Below, one piece after another: positions 44,694 to 55,446 of a stretch of 64,000 nt of DNA. The notes under the pieces were generated by a model that saw nothing but the letters and a program-made list of their open reading frames with translations, was not told where the DNA came from and did no database searches. The stretch is from Peptoniphilus mikwangii (GTDB lineage: Bacteria; Bacillota; Clostridia; Tissierellales; Peptoniphilaceae): NCBI RefSeq assembly GCF_000468535.1, contig NZ_AUQY01000002.1, positions 722,888 through 786,887 on the forward strand, written 5' to 3'. Both the position numbers and the translations under genes were made by a program. How positions within the stretch are numbered: position 1 is the stretch's first letter; the number at the start of each line of letters is the position of its first letter.

Positions 44694-45983
44694 TTATTTA
44701 TATAATTCTAAAAATACTTTATATAAATATAAATTGTCATCTACCGCACAAAGTTCCCTTACAGAATGCATTGAAAGCATAGGATTTCCTATATCAACCG
44801 ATTTTATATTTATATGATTTTGAGTTATAGGTCCTATTGTTGAACCTCCTCTCATATCGGAACGATTATAAAAACTTTGACACGGAACTTCCGCTCTGTC
44901 GCAAAGCCCCTTAAATATTGATGCCGAAACCGCATCAGATGTATAAGCTTTGTTCGCTGCATATTTTATAACAGGTCCTCCTCCAAGCAAAGGTCTGTTT
45001 GTAGGATCCGCTTTTTCTCCAAAGTTAAGATGAACAGCATGTGCCATGTCCGCTGAGATAATATAACTCAAATCTATCGCTCTAAAAAATTCTTCTCTGT
45101 TTTTTCCAAGTCCTATTGCAATTCTTTCAAGCGTATTCTCAACCATAGGGCTGTCTGCACCTTGTCTTGAACTGCTTCCGACTTCTTCGTTATCGGTACA
45201 TACCATAACATTAACACCGCTACCCGAGTCGGTATCCATAAGTGCTTTTAAACTTATATATGCCATAGCAAGATTATCAAGTCTTCCCACAGAAACAAAC
45301 TCATTATTTAATCCAAGTATTTTGCCGCCGTTTCTGTCATATAAATATAAATCATAGTCTGTAATGTCATCTGTCGAAACCGAAAGTTCTTTTGCCAATA
45401 AATCAACAAGCATATCTTCTTTTATTTCTTCATTAGCTAATCCCATAAGAGGAAGTGTATGTGTTTGCGGATTAAACTCAAATCCTTTATTAATATCCCT
45501 GTTCATATGAATTGCAAGGCTTGGTATTATAAGTAAATCCCTATCAATTTTTACCAGTTCAATCTTAGGATTTAATAAATTATCTGATTTTAATACAACT
45601 CTTCCGGCAATGCTTAGCGGTCTGTCAAACCATGTCGATAAAATTGCTCCTCCATATACTTCAGTGTTTAATTTTAAATTGTTTTCAAATTTCATTTGTG
45701 CATTATTTTTAATTCTAAATCCGGGTGAATCACTATGAGAGCCTACTATTTTAAAACCGGTTTTCTCAACATCATTTCTTCCAATTGTAAATGCTATAAT
45801 AGAACTGTCATTATTAGTTATATAACATTTATCACCTTTTTTAAGTTCCCAATTATCCTTGCACTCAAGTTTTTTAAAACCGAATTTTTCCAAAAGCCCC
45901 GCCATATTTCTTACCGCAAAATAAGAACAGGGACTGTTGTCTATAAATTCAATAAGCTCTTTTGAAATTTTTACTGCATCCAT
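44694..45983 (-). CDS. M18-family aminopeptidase
   Basis: The 429-residue metallopeptidase has GSHSDSPGFRI, the DNEEVGSSSRQGADSP active-site segment, SADMAHAVHLN and MLSMHSVREL, with His, Asp and Glu ligands for two zincs. It removes acidic or other N-terminal residues in the cytoplasm. Length is typical. It follows the DUF3783-like gene by 11 bases. Confidence 0.93.
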   Translation of the reverse strand: MDAVKISKELIEFIDNSPCSYFAVRNMAGLLEKFGFKKLECKDNWELKKGDKCYITNNDSSIIAFTIGRNDVEKTGFKIVGSHSDSPGFRIKNNAQMKFENNLKLNTEVYGGAILSTWFDRPLSIAGRVVLKSDNLLNPKIELVKIDRDLLIIPSLAIHMNRDINKGFEFNPQTHTLPLMGLANEEIKEDMLVDLLAKELSVSTDDITDYDLYLYDRNGGKILGLNNEFVSVGRLDNLAMAYISLKALMDTDSGSGVNVMVCTDNEEVGSSSRQGADSPMVENTLERIAIGLGKNREEFFRAIDLSYIISADMAHAVHLNFGEKADPTNRPLLGGGPVIKYAANKAYTSDAVSASIFKGLCDRAEVPCQSFYNRSDMRGGSTIGPITQNHINIKSVDIGNPMLSMHSVRELCAVDDNLYLYKVFLELYK

Positions 45984-45994
45984 TAATATACCCC

Positions 45995-46546
45995 CTATTT
46001 AAAAATTACTTTACTTAATCTATTATACCTCTCATCTATATCTTTTTCACTTATATCTTTAAGTTCTCTTATACTAAGTGCAAAATCAATTTCTTCTTTG
46101 AGATTATTATTATTATTATTTTCTTTTTCAAACTTTTCCTGTGCTTTTTTTATAAGTCTGCCAAGTTCATTATATTTATTTACAATTTTATGTTCATCTT
46201 TTATATGAGATATTAAATATCTGAAACTCCAATTTTTTGATGTAGGTGTTATAACCGCCTTATGCGGAATAATTATCCCCTCTTGTTTAATTTCAAAAGC
46301 AAATTTTCCAAGAACTTCTCTTTCAAAATCAGAGAATAATAAAAATTCAATTTCTCCTATTTCGTCACAACTTGAATTATATTCTGTATCATCTACTTCG
46401 ACTCCCATTAAAATTCCGACCTTCTTATCTATATCATCATATTTTACTGTTTCAGTTTCAATACCGAGATTGTTTGCTATTTCTATAAGCTTTAAAAATC
46501 TTTCACTTTGAACATCAAACCCGTAAACCAACATTCTTTTATCCAT
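45995..46546 (-). CDS. DUF3783-like protein
   Basis: The 183-residue protein has a C-terminal half resembling DUF3783 (PHKAVITPTSKNWSFRYLISHI), with an Asn run (about 143-148) in a charged linker. No catalytic motif is seen. The ATG at 46546 follows GGGAGGAATT. It precedes the M18 peptidase gene, with which it is co-transcribed. Confidence 0.6.
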   Translation of the reverse strand: MDKRMLVYGFDVQSERFLKLIEIANNLGIETETVKYDDIDKKVGILMGVEVDDTEYNSSCDEIGEIEFLLFSDFEREVLGKFAFEIKQEGIIIPHKAVITPTSKNWSFRYLISHIKDEHKIVNKYNELGRLIKKAQEKFEKENNNNNNLKEEIDFALSIRELKDISEKDIDERYNRLSKVIFK

Positions 46547-46575
46547 AATTCCTCCCTTTTTTAACTCTATCAATC

Positions 46576-46605
46576 TTTACATTTATACCCAGATTAAAGT
46601 ATAAT
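46576..46605 (+). promoter_or_regulatory. Promoter of the DMT-family transporter gene
   Basis: TTTACA (46576-46581) and TATAAT (46600-46605) are 18 bases apart, and CGGAGG precedes the ATG at 46625. Confidence 0.75.
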
Positions 46606-46624
46606 ACAAATCGGAGGTTTTTTT

Positions 46625-47521
46625 ATGCAAAAAAATAGTAAAATCATGTTAAGAGGATATATTATGACAATAATCGGAGCGACCTTTTGGGGCTTTTCCG
46701 GCACCTGCGGACAATATCTGATGAGTACAAAGGGGCTGGATGCTAAAATTATTGTAAACACAAGACTTATATTTGCAGGACTTATACTTATTTTATTATC
46801 TCTATATAAGAATAAAACAGAAACCTTCAAAATTTTTAAAAATAAAAAAGATACATTGACTTTAATAGCCTTCGGTATATTTGGAATGTTATTTTGTCAG
46901 TTTTCATATTTAATTACAATTTCAAAAACTAATGCACCAACTGCAACGGTTCTTCAATTTTTAAGTTCAATATTTATTGTAGTAGGTGTTTGTATAAAAG
47001 AAATGCGTGCACCAAAAATTAAAGAAATAAGTTCAATTGCACTTGCACTATTGGGAACAGTTGTACTTGCAACTCACTTGGACCTAAGTACACTTGTAAT
47101 AAGTAGTTCCGGACTGTTCTGGGGTATATTAGCCGCATTTTCCGTAGTTATTTATACCTTACTTCCAATAAACATATTAAAAAAATACTCAAGTTCTGTT
47201 GTTACAGGATTCGGTATGTTTATCGGAGGCATTGTCATTACTTTTTTACTCCAACCTTGGAAATTTTCCGTTAATTTTGATATGATGACAATACTCGGTC
47301 TAATTGCGATGATAGTATTTGGAACTGTCCTTGCATTTAATTGTTTCCTAACCGGTGTTTCTATTATAGGACCTGTTCGCGGTTCTCTTATCGCCGGACT
47401 TGAAGCTGTTTCTTCACTTTTGTTTTCAATAATTTTATTAAAAGAGAGCTTTATGATGATAGATTTATTCGGAATGCTACTTATACTTATGGCTGTTACG
47501 GTTTTAAGTTTCAATAAATAA
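46625..47521 (+). CDS. EamA/DMT-superfamily transporter
   Basis: The 298-residue membrane protein has about ten hydrophobic segments arranged as two EamA repeats, with GATFWGFSGTCGQYLM near the start and LEAVSSLLFSIILLKE near the end. The family moves small metabolites such as amino acids across the membrane. It stands alone with its own promoter and terminator. Substrate unknown. Confidence 0.88.
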   Translation: MQKNSKIMLRGYIMTIIGATFWGFSGTCGQYLMSTKGLDAKIIVNTRLIFAGLILILLSLYKNKTETFKIFKNKKDTLTLIAFGIFGMLFCQFSYLITISKTNAPTATVLQFLSSIFIVVGVCIKEMRAPKIKEISSIALALLGTVVLATHLDLSTLVISSSGLFWGILAAFSVVIYTLLPINILKKYSSSVVTGFGMFIGGIVITFLLQPWKFSVNFDMMTILGLIAMIVFGTVLAFNCFLTGVSIIGPVRGSLIAGLEAVSSLLFSIILLKESFMMIDLFGMLLILMAVTVLSFNK

Positions 47522-47549
47522 GGACTTACTTTGAAAGTAAGTCCTTTTT
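47519..47549. terminator. Terminator after the DMT transporter gene
   Basis: AAGGACTTACTTT and AAAGTAAGTCCTT pair, with TTTTT following on the plus strand; it may also end the convergent secreted-protein gene. Confidence 0.92.
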
Positions 47550-47550
47550 A

Positions 47551-48678
47551 TTATTTATTCAATGATATAGTTTCATTCTTCATGGTATTTACATTGAAGT
47601 ATGTCAAATTGCTTCCTTCTATTTTTGCATTTTGTGTTTGATCTTCTGTTTTGTAAATTGCCATTCCATTTTTATCAAATACTATTAATTTATATTTAAC
47701 CCCCAAATCATATGTGAATGTAGAAAGAACATAATTACCTTTTTTCTCAAGTGTTTCTACCTTCGCACCCGGATTAAGATTTACATTATTTTTTGAATAC
47801 AACTCTCCATTACTTGCACTTACATAAAATACTTGACTTCCATTTGAAACTATCTTTCCATCTTTTACATTACTGTTTGAAATTACAGTGTCAAATGTTC
47901 CCTTATCCATATCATAAGAATAAAAGCTATTTCCCGATGTAAAATATAGCTTGTTTCCATCTTGATAAAAACTCTTTACTTCAAGATCACTTAACATCTT
48001 AACATCTTTATTTATTGAACTTTCTCTAAACAATCTATAATTTGTTCCATTTGTCTTTATCACATAATAATTCAAGTTATAATATATTGTACTTGAATAA
48101 TCTTTGTAATCATCAATTGGATTTTCAGGTGGCTTAGGAGTAGGAACACTGCCGCCGGAATTGTTGTTTGATGTAATAACAAGACCTTTCTGATGTGTAA
48201 AATTATATTTCCAGCCAAATTCATTTACACAAAATCTCCATGTCATAGGAAAATATGTCACATCTCTGAAAACCAATAAAGGATATTCCTCATTCCTGTT
48301 TACTATTGTCTTTCCATTTACTGTTATTTTAAAATTAGGAACTGTTACAGGATATACGTCTGCATTTTTTCTGTTAGTCTGATAAAAATCAAATTTACCG
48401 TTTATTCCGGTTTGATTAATTTGAAGTCCTGAATACTCGCTCCAATTTGTTTCAACTCCTAAAAATCTTGTTGTATTGTATGTCATAGGAAAATATGTTA
48501 TGTCCTTATAGACGATAAGCGGATACCTCGCATAGCTATTGTCTACACTAACTCCATTTAACGTAACATTAAATCTCGGAAGTCCCACATAAGTTCCCTG
48601 TGCATTTACCTTTGGAGCAAATGCTATTAATAGTACAAATGCTATTACTAAGGAATAAATTTTTTTAATACTCTTCAT
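47551..48678 (-). CDS. Secreted protein with two stalk-like repeats and DUF5050-like C-terminus
   Basis: The 375-residue protein has a signal peptide cut near VNAQG. Two repeats of about 70 residues follow, each with YPL(I/L)V(Y/F)(K/R)D(I/V)TYFPMT, as in stalk or copper amine oxidase N-terminal-like repeats common on Bacillota surfaces. After a Pro-rich linker the C-terminal half has beta-propeller-like DUF5050-type repeats (NKLYFTSGNSFYSYDMDKG). It is probably a cell-surface or secreted structural or binding protein. No LPXTG anchor is seen. Function unknown. Confidence 0.7.
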   Translation of the reverse strand: MKSIKKIYSLVIAFVLLIAFAPKVNAQGTYVGLPRFNVTLNGVSVDNSYARYPLIVYKDITYFPMTYNTTRFLGVETNWSEYSGLQINQTGINGKFDFYQTNRKNADVYPVTVPNFKITVNGKTIVNRNEEYPLLVFRDVTYFPMTWRFCVNEFGWKYNFTHQKGLVITSNNNSGGSVPTPKPPENPIDDYKDYSSTIYYNLNYYVIKTNGTNYRLFRESSINKDVKMLSDLEVKSFYQDGNKLYFTSGNSFYSYDMDKGTFDTVISNSNVKDGKIVSNGSQVFYVSASNGELYSKNNVNLNPGAKVETLEKKGNYVLSTFTYDLGVKYKLIVFDKNGMAIYKTEDQTQNAKIEGSNLTYFNVNTMKNETISLNK

Positions 48679-48819
48679 TTTTTATCATCTCCTTAACTAT
48701 AAGTTTAACCTATTCCATTTAAAAAATAAATTGACAATCTAATTACAATTAGAAGTCAAAAATATTAAATTATCAAAATTTACTATAACTTTTTATTTCA
48801 TCATAATTTTAATTTATGT

Positions 48820-48825
48820 TATAAT
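48820..48825 (+). promoter_or_regulatory. Extended -10 promoter of the MATE transporter gene
   Basis: TATGTTATAAT ends at 48825, an extended -10 about 25 bases before the ATG. The -35 region is weak. Confidence 0.6.
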
Positions 48826-48849
48826 GAACCTTATAGTGATGGTGATTTT

Positions 48850-50199
48850 ATGCATAATAATAAACAGATATTCAACAAATTAGTTCAACTTTCAATTCCT
48901 ACAATGGCTGCAATGCTATTGCAATCAATATATGATATAGTGGATATGTACTGGGTTGGAAAAATTTCTTCTCAGGCTATTTCCGCTGTAACTTTATTTT
49001 CAACTATACTGTGGTTATTTGAAGTTTTAAACGAAATTATAGGCGTAAGTTCCGTATCAATGATTTCGCAAAGTGTAGGAAGAAATGACATTGAAATGAA
49101 AGAAAAAATATGCGAACAAACTCTTTCTTTTAAGTTTTTGATGGGAATTCTAACTTCGATATTACTTTTTATTTTCATTAAACCTCTACTACACTTCTAC
49201 ACCCCCGACAAGACTGTAATAGATATAGCACTTTCTTATGGTTATTTAAGAATCTTTTTTATTCCTATTATGTTTTCGTCATTCTCTGTAAATTCAATAT
49301 TCAGGTGTACGGGAGATCCTAAAACACCAATGAAAATAATGGGATTTTGTGCAATACTGAATATGATTTTAGACCCTATATTTATGTTTGAAAAAGTTCC
49401 TTTTATAAATATTACGGGATTTAATTTAGGAACATTTGGCGCAGCGGTTGCCACTGTAATTTCAACATCAGTCAGTTTTCTAATCGGTTTTTTTATTTTA
49501 CTTAAAGGAAATAATTATATAAAAATTAAATTTAAAAATTTATTCAGATTAATTCCAAATATTGACTATAAATTAATTACCGTCGGAATTCCCGGTGCTT
49601 TTGAATCATTCCTTACATTTTTATTTGAGGCAGCAAGAGTAAAATTTGTAGCAAGTTATGGATTAATTCCACTTACAGCTGCCGGAATAAGTTCTAAAAT
49701 TTATGGGGTCTCAATGTTGCCTATGATGGGATTGTTAATGGGCGGTTCAGTCCTTGTAGGTAATTTTCTTGGAGAAGAGAATATAGATGCAGCAGAAGAG
49801 ACATCAAAAACAGCTGCAAAATTTAATGCCATAATATTATTTGTTTTTACATTGATTTGCTTTATTTTTTCCAAAAAATTAATATCCATTTTTACAAATG
49901 ATATTGATGTAATAAATATGGGAGCAATTTTCTTGCCGGCTTCGGCAATGTGTATATCTTTTTTAGGATACGGACTTGGAAGAGCTACAGTATTTATGGG
50001 TTCAGGATATAATACTCCTCTCTTAATATCATCCTTAGTTTCTCAGTGGATATTACAAATGCCTTTAATTATACTTTGTAGAAAACTTAACTTACCTGTA
50101 CAATATTTATGGTATACTTATATCCCATCAGATTTTCTGTTTTTTGTTATGATAATGGTGTATCATAAACAAGGCAAGTGGAAAAATAAAAGAGTATAA
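48850..50199 (+). CDS. MATE-family efflux transporter
   Basis: The 449-residue protein has twelve hydrophobic segments in two repeats, with the MATE start LVQLSIPTMAAMLLQSIYDIVDMYWVG and the second repeat start ITVGIPGAFESFLTFLFEAARV. MATE proteins expel cationic drugs or metabolites using Na+ or H+ gradients. It is a single-gene unit with a strong terminator. Substrate unknown. Confidence 0.92.
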   Translation: MHNNKQIFNKLVQLSIPTMAAMLLQSIYDIVDMYWVGKISSQAISAVTLFSTILWLFEVLNEIIGVSSVSMISQSVGRNDIEMKEKICEQTLSFKFLMGILTSILLFIFIKPLLHFYTPDKTVIDIALSYGYLRIFFIPIMFSSFSVNSIFRCTGDPKTPMKIMGFCAILNMILDPIFMFEKVPFINITGFNLGTFGAAVATVISTSVSFLIGFFILLKGNNYIKIKFKNLFRLIPNIDYKLITVGIPGAFESFLTFLFEAARVKFVASYGLIPLTAAGISSKIYGVSMLPMMGLLMGGSVLVGNFLGEENIDAAEETSKTAAKFNAIILFVFTLICFIFSKKLISIFTNDIDVINMGAIFLPASAMCISFLGYGLGRATVFMGSGYNTPLLISSLVSQWILQMPLIILCRKLNLPVQYLWYTYIPSDFLFFVMIMVYHKQGKWKNKRV

Positions 50200-50228
50200 A
50201 CTGACAATAATTTATTTTATAAGAATAT

Positions 50229-50257
50229 AAAAAAGGGTATCAATCGATACCCTTTTA
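50229..50257. terminator. Bidirectional terminator between the MATE gene and groEL
   Basis: AAAAGGGTATC and GATACCCTTTT form an 11-bp stem with a 4-base loop, serving the convergent genes. Confidence 0.92.
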
Positions 50258-50260
50258 TTA

Positions 50261-51895
<1,635 letters not shown>

Positions 51896-52177
51896 TTACT
51901 TTAATACCGCTAAAATATCTGTGTATTTAACTATTGTATATTTTTCTTTTTCAACTTCAATTTCTGAACCTGCATATTTAGAAAATACAACTTTATCTCC
52001 AACATGCACTTCATCACATCTTTTCTCATCATCCAATATAGCCTTGCCTATTGCAACAATCTCCGCTATATTTGATTCTTCCTTTGCAGAACTTGGCAAT
52101 ACAATACCTGACTTTGTAGTTTCTTCTTTTTCAACTTTTTTAATTACAAGCTTATCATCTAATGGTTTTAAATTCAT
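51896..52177 (-). CDS. groES: Co-chaperonin GroES
   Basis: The 93-residue protein has LKPLDDKLVIKKVEKEE, GIVLPSSAKEESNIAEIVAIG and VVFSKYAGSEIEVE, as in GroES. It caps the GroEL ring. It is first in the groESL operon. Confidence 0.98.
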   Translation of the reverse strand: MNLKPLDDKLVIKKVEKEETTKSGIVLPSSAKEESNIAEIVAIGKAILDDEKRCDEVHVGDKVVFSKYAGSEIEVEKEKYTIVKYTDILAVLK

Positions 52178-52221
52178 TTTTAAGCCTCCTAAATATATTA
52201 ATTATTTTATTTTTAAACTAT

Positions 52222-52248
52222 TTAGCACTCATAAAGATAGAGTGCTAA
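52222..52248. promoter_or_regulatory. CIRCE element (HrcA operator) of groESL
   Basis: TTAGCACTC (52222-52230), a 9-base spacer and GAGTGCTAA (52240-52248) are an exact CIRCE repeat. It sits just downstream of the promoter, so HrcA would block transcription at normal temperature. Confidence 0.97.
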
Positions 52249-52258
52249 CTTACTTATT

Positions 52259-52287
52259 ATTTTAATACACGCATAAAATTTTTTCAA
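52259..52287 (-). promoter_or_regulatory. groESL promoter
   Basis: TTGAAA (52282-52287) and TAAAAT (52259-52264) are 17 bases apart on the minus strand, right upstream of CIRCE. Confidence 0.85.
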
Positions 52288-52439
52288 GTGATATTTGAAA
52301 AAATTTGACATTTTTTTACCTTTAATTTCTATCTGACATTTTTTACTTTATCAATATGTTTAATCTAAATTAAACTATTTATAATTCCTAATTGCTATGT
52401 TTTATTTTCACAGATGATTTATTTATATGCTATTTCAAA

Positions 52440-52464
52440 TAAAAAAGGAGCTTTCGCCCCATTT
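52440..52464 (-). terminator. Weak terminator of the B3/B4-domain gene
   Basis: On the minus strand GGGGC and GCTCC pair around GAAA (with one G-T pair), followed by TTTTTT, directly after the stop. Confidence 0.65.
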
Positions 52465-53157
52465 TTATATTTCTGTTTCTTCTCCTGCCGGTGCGGCAAA
52501 TATCTTATAGCTTCCGCCGCAAACTTCTTTTATACTTTTACATATCTCGTCAAGAACTTTCATTCTCATTTCAGTACTTGTATTCTGATTGCCCTGAATT
52601 ATAAGAAGTACATTTTTTGTATCTTCAACTATTTTAAAATCCTCAGCATCTCTCGCATCCAAATATGCGGCAATCTTTTCATCGTCCCTATATACAAAAT
52701 CACCTTCATGAACAGGTTTTGTTCCTCCTCCAACGGGTACAAAACTTTCAGTTTTATCCGTAAAAGTAAATCTTATAGCCCCCTTAAATGAGTCCGCATC
52801 ATGTGCTCCGATTGACAGCATACTTTTTAATGAGCCCATATTATATAAATCTATAAGTGAGTTTATCCTCGGCATAGCTCCGCGTCTTTTTATATTGTTA
52901 ATGAGTGCTTCTGCTGATGGCGGATATCTCTTTAAAGATCTTCCTATCGCTCTTATCTTTTCTCTATATCCTTCAAGCACTTCATTTTCTTCAAGCATTT
53001 GCTCTGTAACATCAAGAGCTCTGTCAGTGAGATATTTTATCTCATCTTCATACTTTAAAGGTAATGCGGCATTCAAATTCACATTTTCAAGTAGTGCACC
53101 TACTATTGCATCAACACCAAGTACGCTTCTTATTTTTTCATCTACTATAAATTTCAA
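52465..53157 (-). CDS. Free-standing B3/B4 tRNA-editing-like domain protein
   Basis: The 230-residue protein matches COG3382, the stand-alone B3/B4 domain related to the editing domain of PheRS beta: RYPPSAEALINNIKRRGAMPRINSLIDLYN and GAHDADSFKG-IRFT-type region. It may hydrolyse mischarged tRNA or bind tRNA. It follows hisS by 1 base, so it is co-expressed with that synthetase. Substrate unknown. Confidence 0.82.
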   Translation of the reverse strand: MKFIVDEKIRSVLGVDAIVGALLENVNLNAALPLKYEDEIKYLTDRALDVTEQMLEENEVLEGYREKIRAIGRSLKRYPPSAEALINNIKRRGAMPRINSLIDLYNMGSLKSMLSIGAHDADSFKGAIRFTFTDKTESFVPVGGGTKPVHEGDFVYRDDEKIAAYLDARDAEDFKIVEDTKNVLLIIQGNQNTSTEMRMKVLDEICKSIKEVCGGSYKIFAAPAGEETEI

Positions 53158-53158
53158 A

Positions 53159-54472
53159 TCAATTCTCCTTAATTCTACTAATTATTTCACTAAGAGAAAG
53201 TTCTTCCTGATTTCCTGTTACCATATCTTTTAATGCATATTTTTCTGTTTTTACTTCATTTTCTCCAACAACTAATGTATACGGGACCTCAAGAGCATTT
53301 GCATATTTAAATTTCTTTGCAATTTTAGCATCTTCTGTATATATAATTGTATTAATTCCACCATCTCTCAATTTTGAAACAAGCTTTATAGCTTCATCTA
53401 CAAAACCGGTCATCGGAATTACAATCAAATCTATAAGACTTTTCTTCTTAGCTTCAATAATTTTAGCTTCATTTAATTGATAGAACAGTCTCGAAAGTCC
53501 GATAGAAAGACCTACTCCCGGCAGTTTTTTATCCGTATAATAGCTTGCAAGATTATCATATCTTCCTCCGGAACACACTGACCCTACGTTAGAATAATTA
53601 TCAAGAGTTGTTTCATATACAGTGCCGGTATAATAATCAAGTCCTCTTGCAATTTTAAGATCAACTGTAAAATTCTTTTCAGGTACTGCAAATTCTGTAA
53701 TGTATTTTACAACTTGTTTTAATTCACTCAGTCCCTCATTAAATATTTCATTGTCAATTTCAAGTCTATCAAGCGCCTCAAAAATTTCACTGTTTGTTCC
53801 TGAAATTGATATAAAATCAATTATTTTAACGGCAACATCTTCTGCTATTCCGTTATCACAAAGTTCTTCTTTAACTTTTTCTCTGCCTATCTTGTCAATT
53901 TTATCAACTGCTCTTAATACATCTACAGAATCTAAAATATTTAATGATTCAAAAAATCCCTTTAATATCTTTCTGTTATTAATTCTTATTGTAAAATCGT
54001 CAAAGCCAAGATCTTTAAAAGTATGATAAATTACTACAGGGAATTCCGCATCATTCAATATATCAAGTTTTTCATTCCCTATTGTATCTATATCACATTG
54101 ATAAAATTCTCTGAAGCGACCTTTTTGAGCTTTTTCTCCACGATATACTTTTCCTATGTGATACCTTCTGAACGGAAAAGACAAATCGTTAAAATGCTCA
54201 ACAGTATATCTTGCAAGAGGCACCGTTAAATCAAAACGAAGTGACATATCGGTATATCCCTTTGTAAATCTATAAATTTGTTTTTCAGTTTCTCCTCCAC
54301 CTTTTGCAAGAAGCACTTCACTTTTTTCTATCGCAGGAGTATCTATAGGCAAAAATCCGTGTTTCTCAAAATTTTTCCTAATAGTATCCATCATTTCATT
54401 AAAAAGAATTTGTTCCTTCGGCAACAATTCCATAAACCCCGGAAGTGTTGAAGGCTTTACAATTTGAGCCAT
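53159..54472 (-). CDS. hisS: Histidyl-tRNA synthetase
   Basis: The 437-residue class II synthetase has LRFDLTVPLARY (motif 2 region), GRFREFYQCDIDTIG and the histidine motif ARGLDYYTGTVYE, then an anticodon-binding C-terminus. A HisZ role is less likely because the motifs are intact. No T-box is recognised upstream. It is followed by the B3/B4 protein. Confidence 0.94.
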   Translation of the reverse strand: MAQIVKPSTLPGFMELLPKEQILFNEMMDTIRKNFEKHGFLPIDTPAIEKSEVLLAKGGGETEKQIYRFTKGYTDMSLRFDLTVPLARYTVEHFNDLSFPFRRYHIGKVYRGEKAQKGRFREFYQCDIDTIGNEKLDILNDAEFPVVIYHTFKDLGFDDFTIRINNRKILKGFFESLNILDSVDVLRAVDKIDKIGREKVKEELCDNGIAEDVAVKIIDFISISGTNSEIFEALDRLEIDNEIFNEGLSELKQVVKYITEFAVPEKNFTVDLKIARGLDYYTGTVYETTLDNYSNVGSVCSGGRYDNLASYYTDKKLPGVGLSIGLSRLFYQLNEAKIIEAKKKSLIDLIVIPMTGFVDEAIKLVSKLRDGGINTIIYTEDAKIAKKFKYANALEVPYTLVVGENEVKTEKYALKDMVTGNQEELSLSEIISRIKEN

Positions 54473-54612
54473 AATAATCCCCCTTATTCCCTAATAAATT
54501 AATAAATTAATAAACTAATTAAATTATAACATAATTACAATGTATAAAATATATATTTAAGGCAAAAATATAAAAAGATGATTTAATTTCCAGCCGTCAA
54601 TATTTAATATTT

Positions 54613-55434
54613 TTATAAATTCATTAAATCTATAAATACATTAAATATTGCCTTCTTATTATGATTTTTACTAAAACCTATTTTAGAACTTATCTTTAAA
54701 TATGATGATGAGTATAGAATTTTTTTATTTATCAATTTCCAATTTTTAAAAACATGTAATGGTATTAAAAAATTTTTTTCATTATACACTACATCTTCTT
54801 CTACTCCATTTTCAAAATAACTGATATCCATTACAAATCCGCTTCTAATAAATCCGTCAGATGCTTTTTTAACTTCTTTCGGTGCTAATAAAATATAAGA
54901 TTCTTCACCAACAACAATTCTTACATTACTTTCAAATCCCATCATGGCCATTGAAGTTTCAATACTCGAATTTTTAAGTTCATCTTCAATTTTATCAATA
55001 GACAAATATGCATTATATTCTCCGCTGCCAAGAATATTTATTAACTCATTATAATCCACATTTGTACTTTTAAACTTTAACATCTTTTTAGATTTTTCCG
55101 CTAATATCTCATTTAAGATATCCAATTCATTTCCCATTAATTTATATGATAACTCTTTAATTTTATCTTCTTCTAAATTAAGCAAAATATTTAGAAATTT
55201 TTCTATATTTATTCTGTTTTTATTAAATTTTTCTGCAAAATCATTTCCTTTTTTTGTCAACATATATCTGTTTTCTTCTTTGCACAAAACTCCATCATTT
55301 AGCATTTTATCGAGGATTTTTTTAGAATTCGGTTTTGTACAATTAAAAGCGCTCGCTACACTTGTTATAGTATTTTGGTTTTTATTTTCAATCAAATGTA
55401 ACAAATATAACTTTTCCATATTTGTAAACTTCAT
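54613..55434 (-). CDS. DtxR-like winged-helix regulator with novel C-terminal part
   Basis: The 273-residue protein has an N-terminal winged helix (about 1-62) followed by a helical segment (FAEKFNKNRINIEKFLNILLNLEEDKIKELSYKLM-type, about 66-105) that recalls DtxR/MntR repressors, where metal ligands lie near this boundary. The DtxR SH3-like end is not recognised; instead residues about 140-273 form a domain I do not know. It follows the ABC pair by 12 bases with a GAGGAGAAA site. It probably controls that transporter. Metal sensing is inferred only. Confidence 0.55.
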   Translation of the reverse strand: MKFTNMEKLYLLHLIENKNQNTITSVASAFNCTKPNSKKILDKMLNDGVLCKEENRYMLTKKGNDFAEKFNKNRINIEKFLNILLNLEEDKIKELSYKLMGNELDILNEILAEKSKKMLKFKSTNVDYNELINILGSGEYNAYLSIDKIEDELKNSSIETSMAMMGFESNVRIVVGEESYILLAPKEVKKASDGFIRSGFVMDISYFENGVEEDVVYNEKNFLIPLHVFKNWKLINKKILYSSSYLKISSKIGFSKNHNKKAIFNVFIDLMNL

Positions 55435-55446
55435 GGTTTCTCCTCA

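Noticed and set aside
46090-46125. Asn-rich repeat (TTATTA run) in the DUF3783-like gene considered as a frameshift hotspot
   Set aside because: The frame is intact on both sides, so it is just a short low-complexity linker.
54473-54612. Possible T-box before hisS
   Set aside because: No T-box sequence or antiterminator stem is visible; the region is simple AT-rich repeats and a -10 box.
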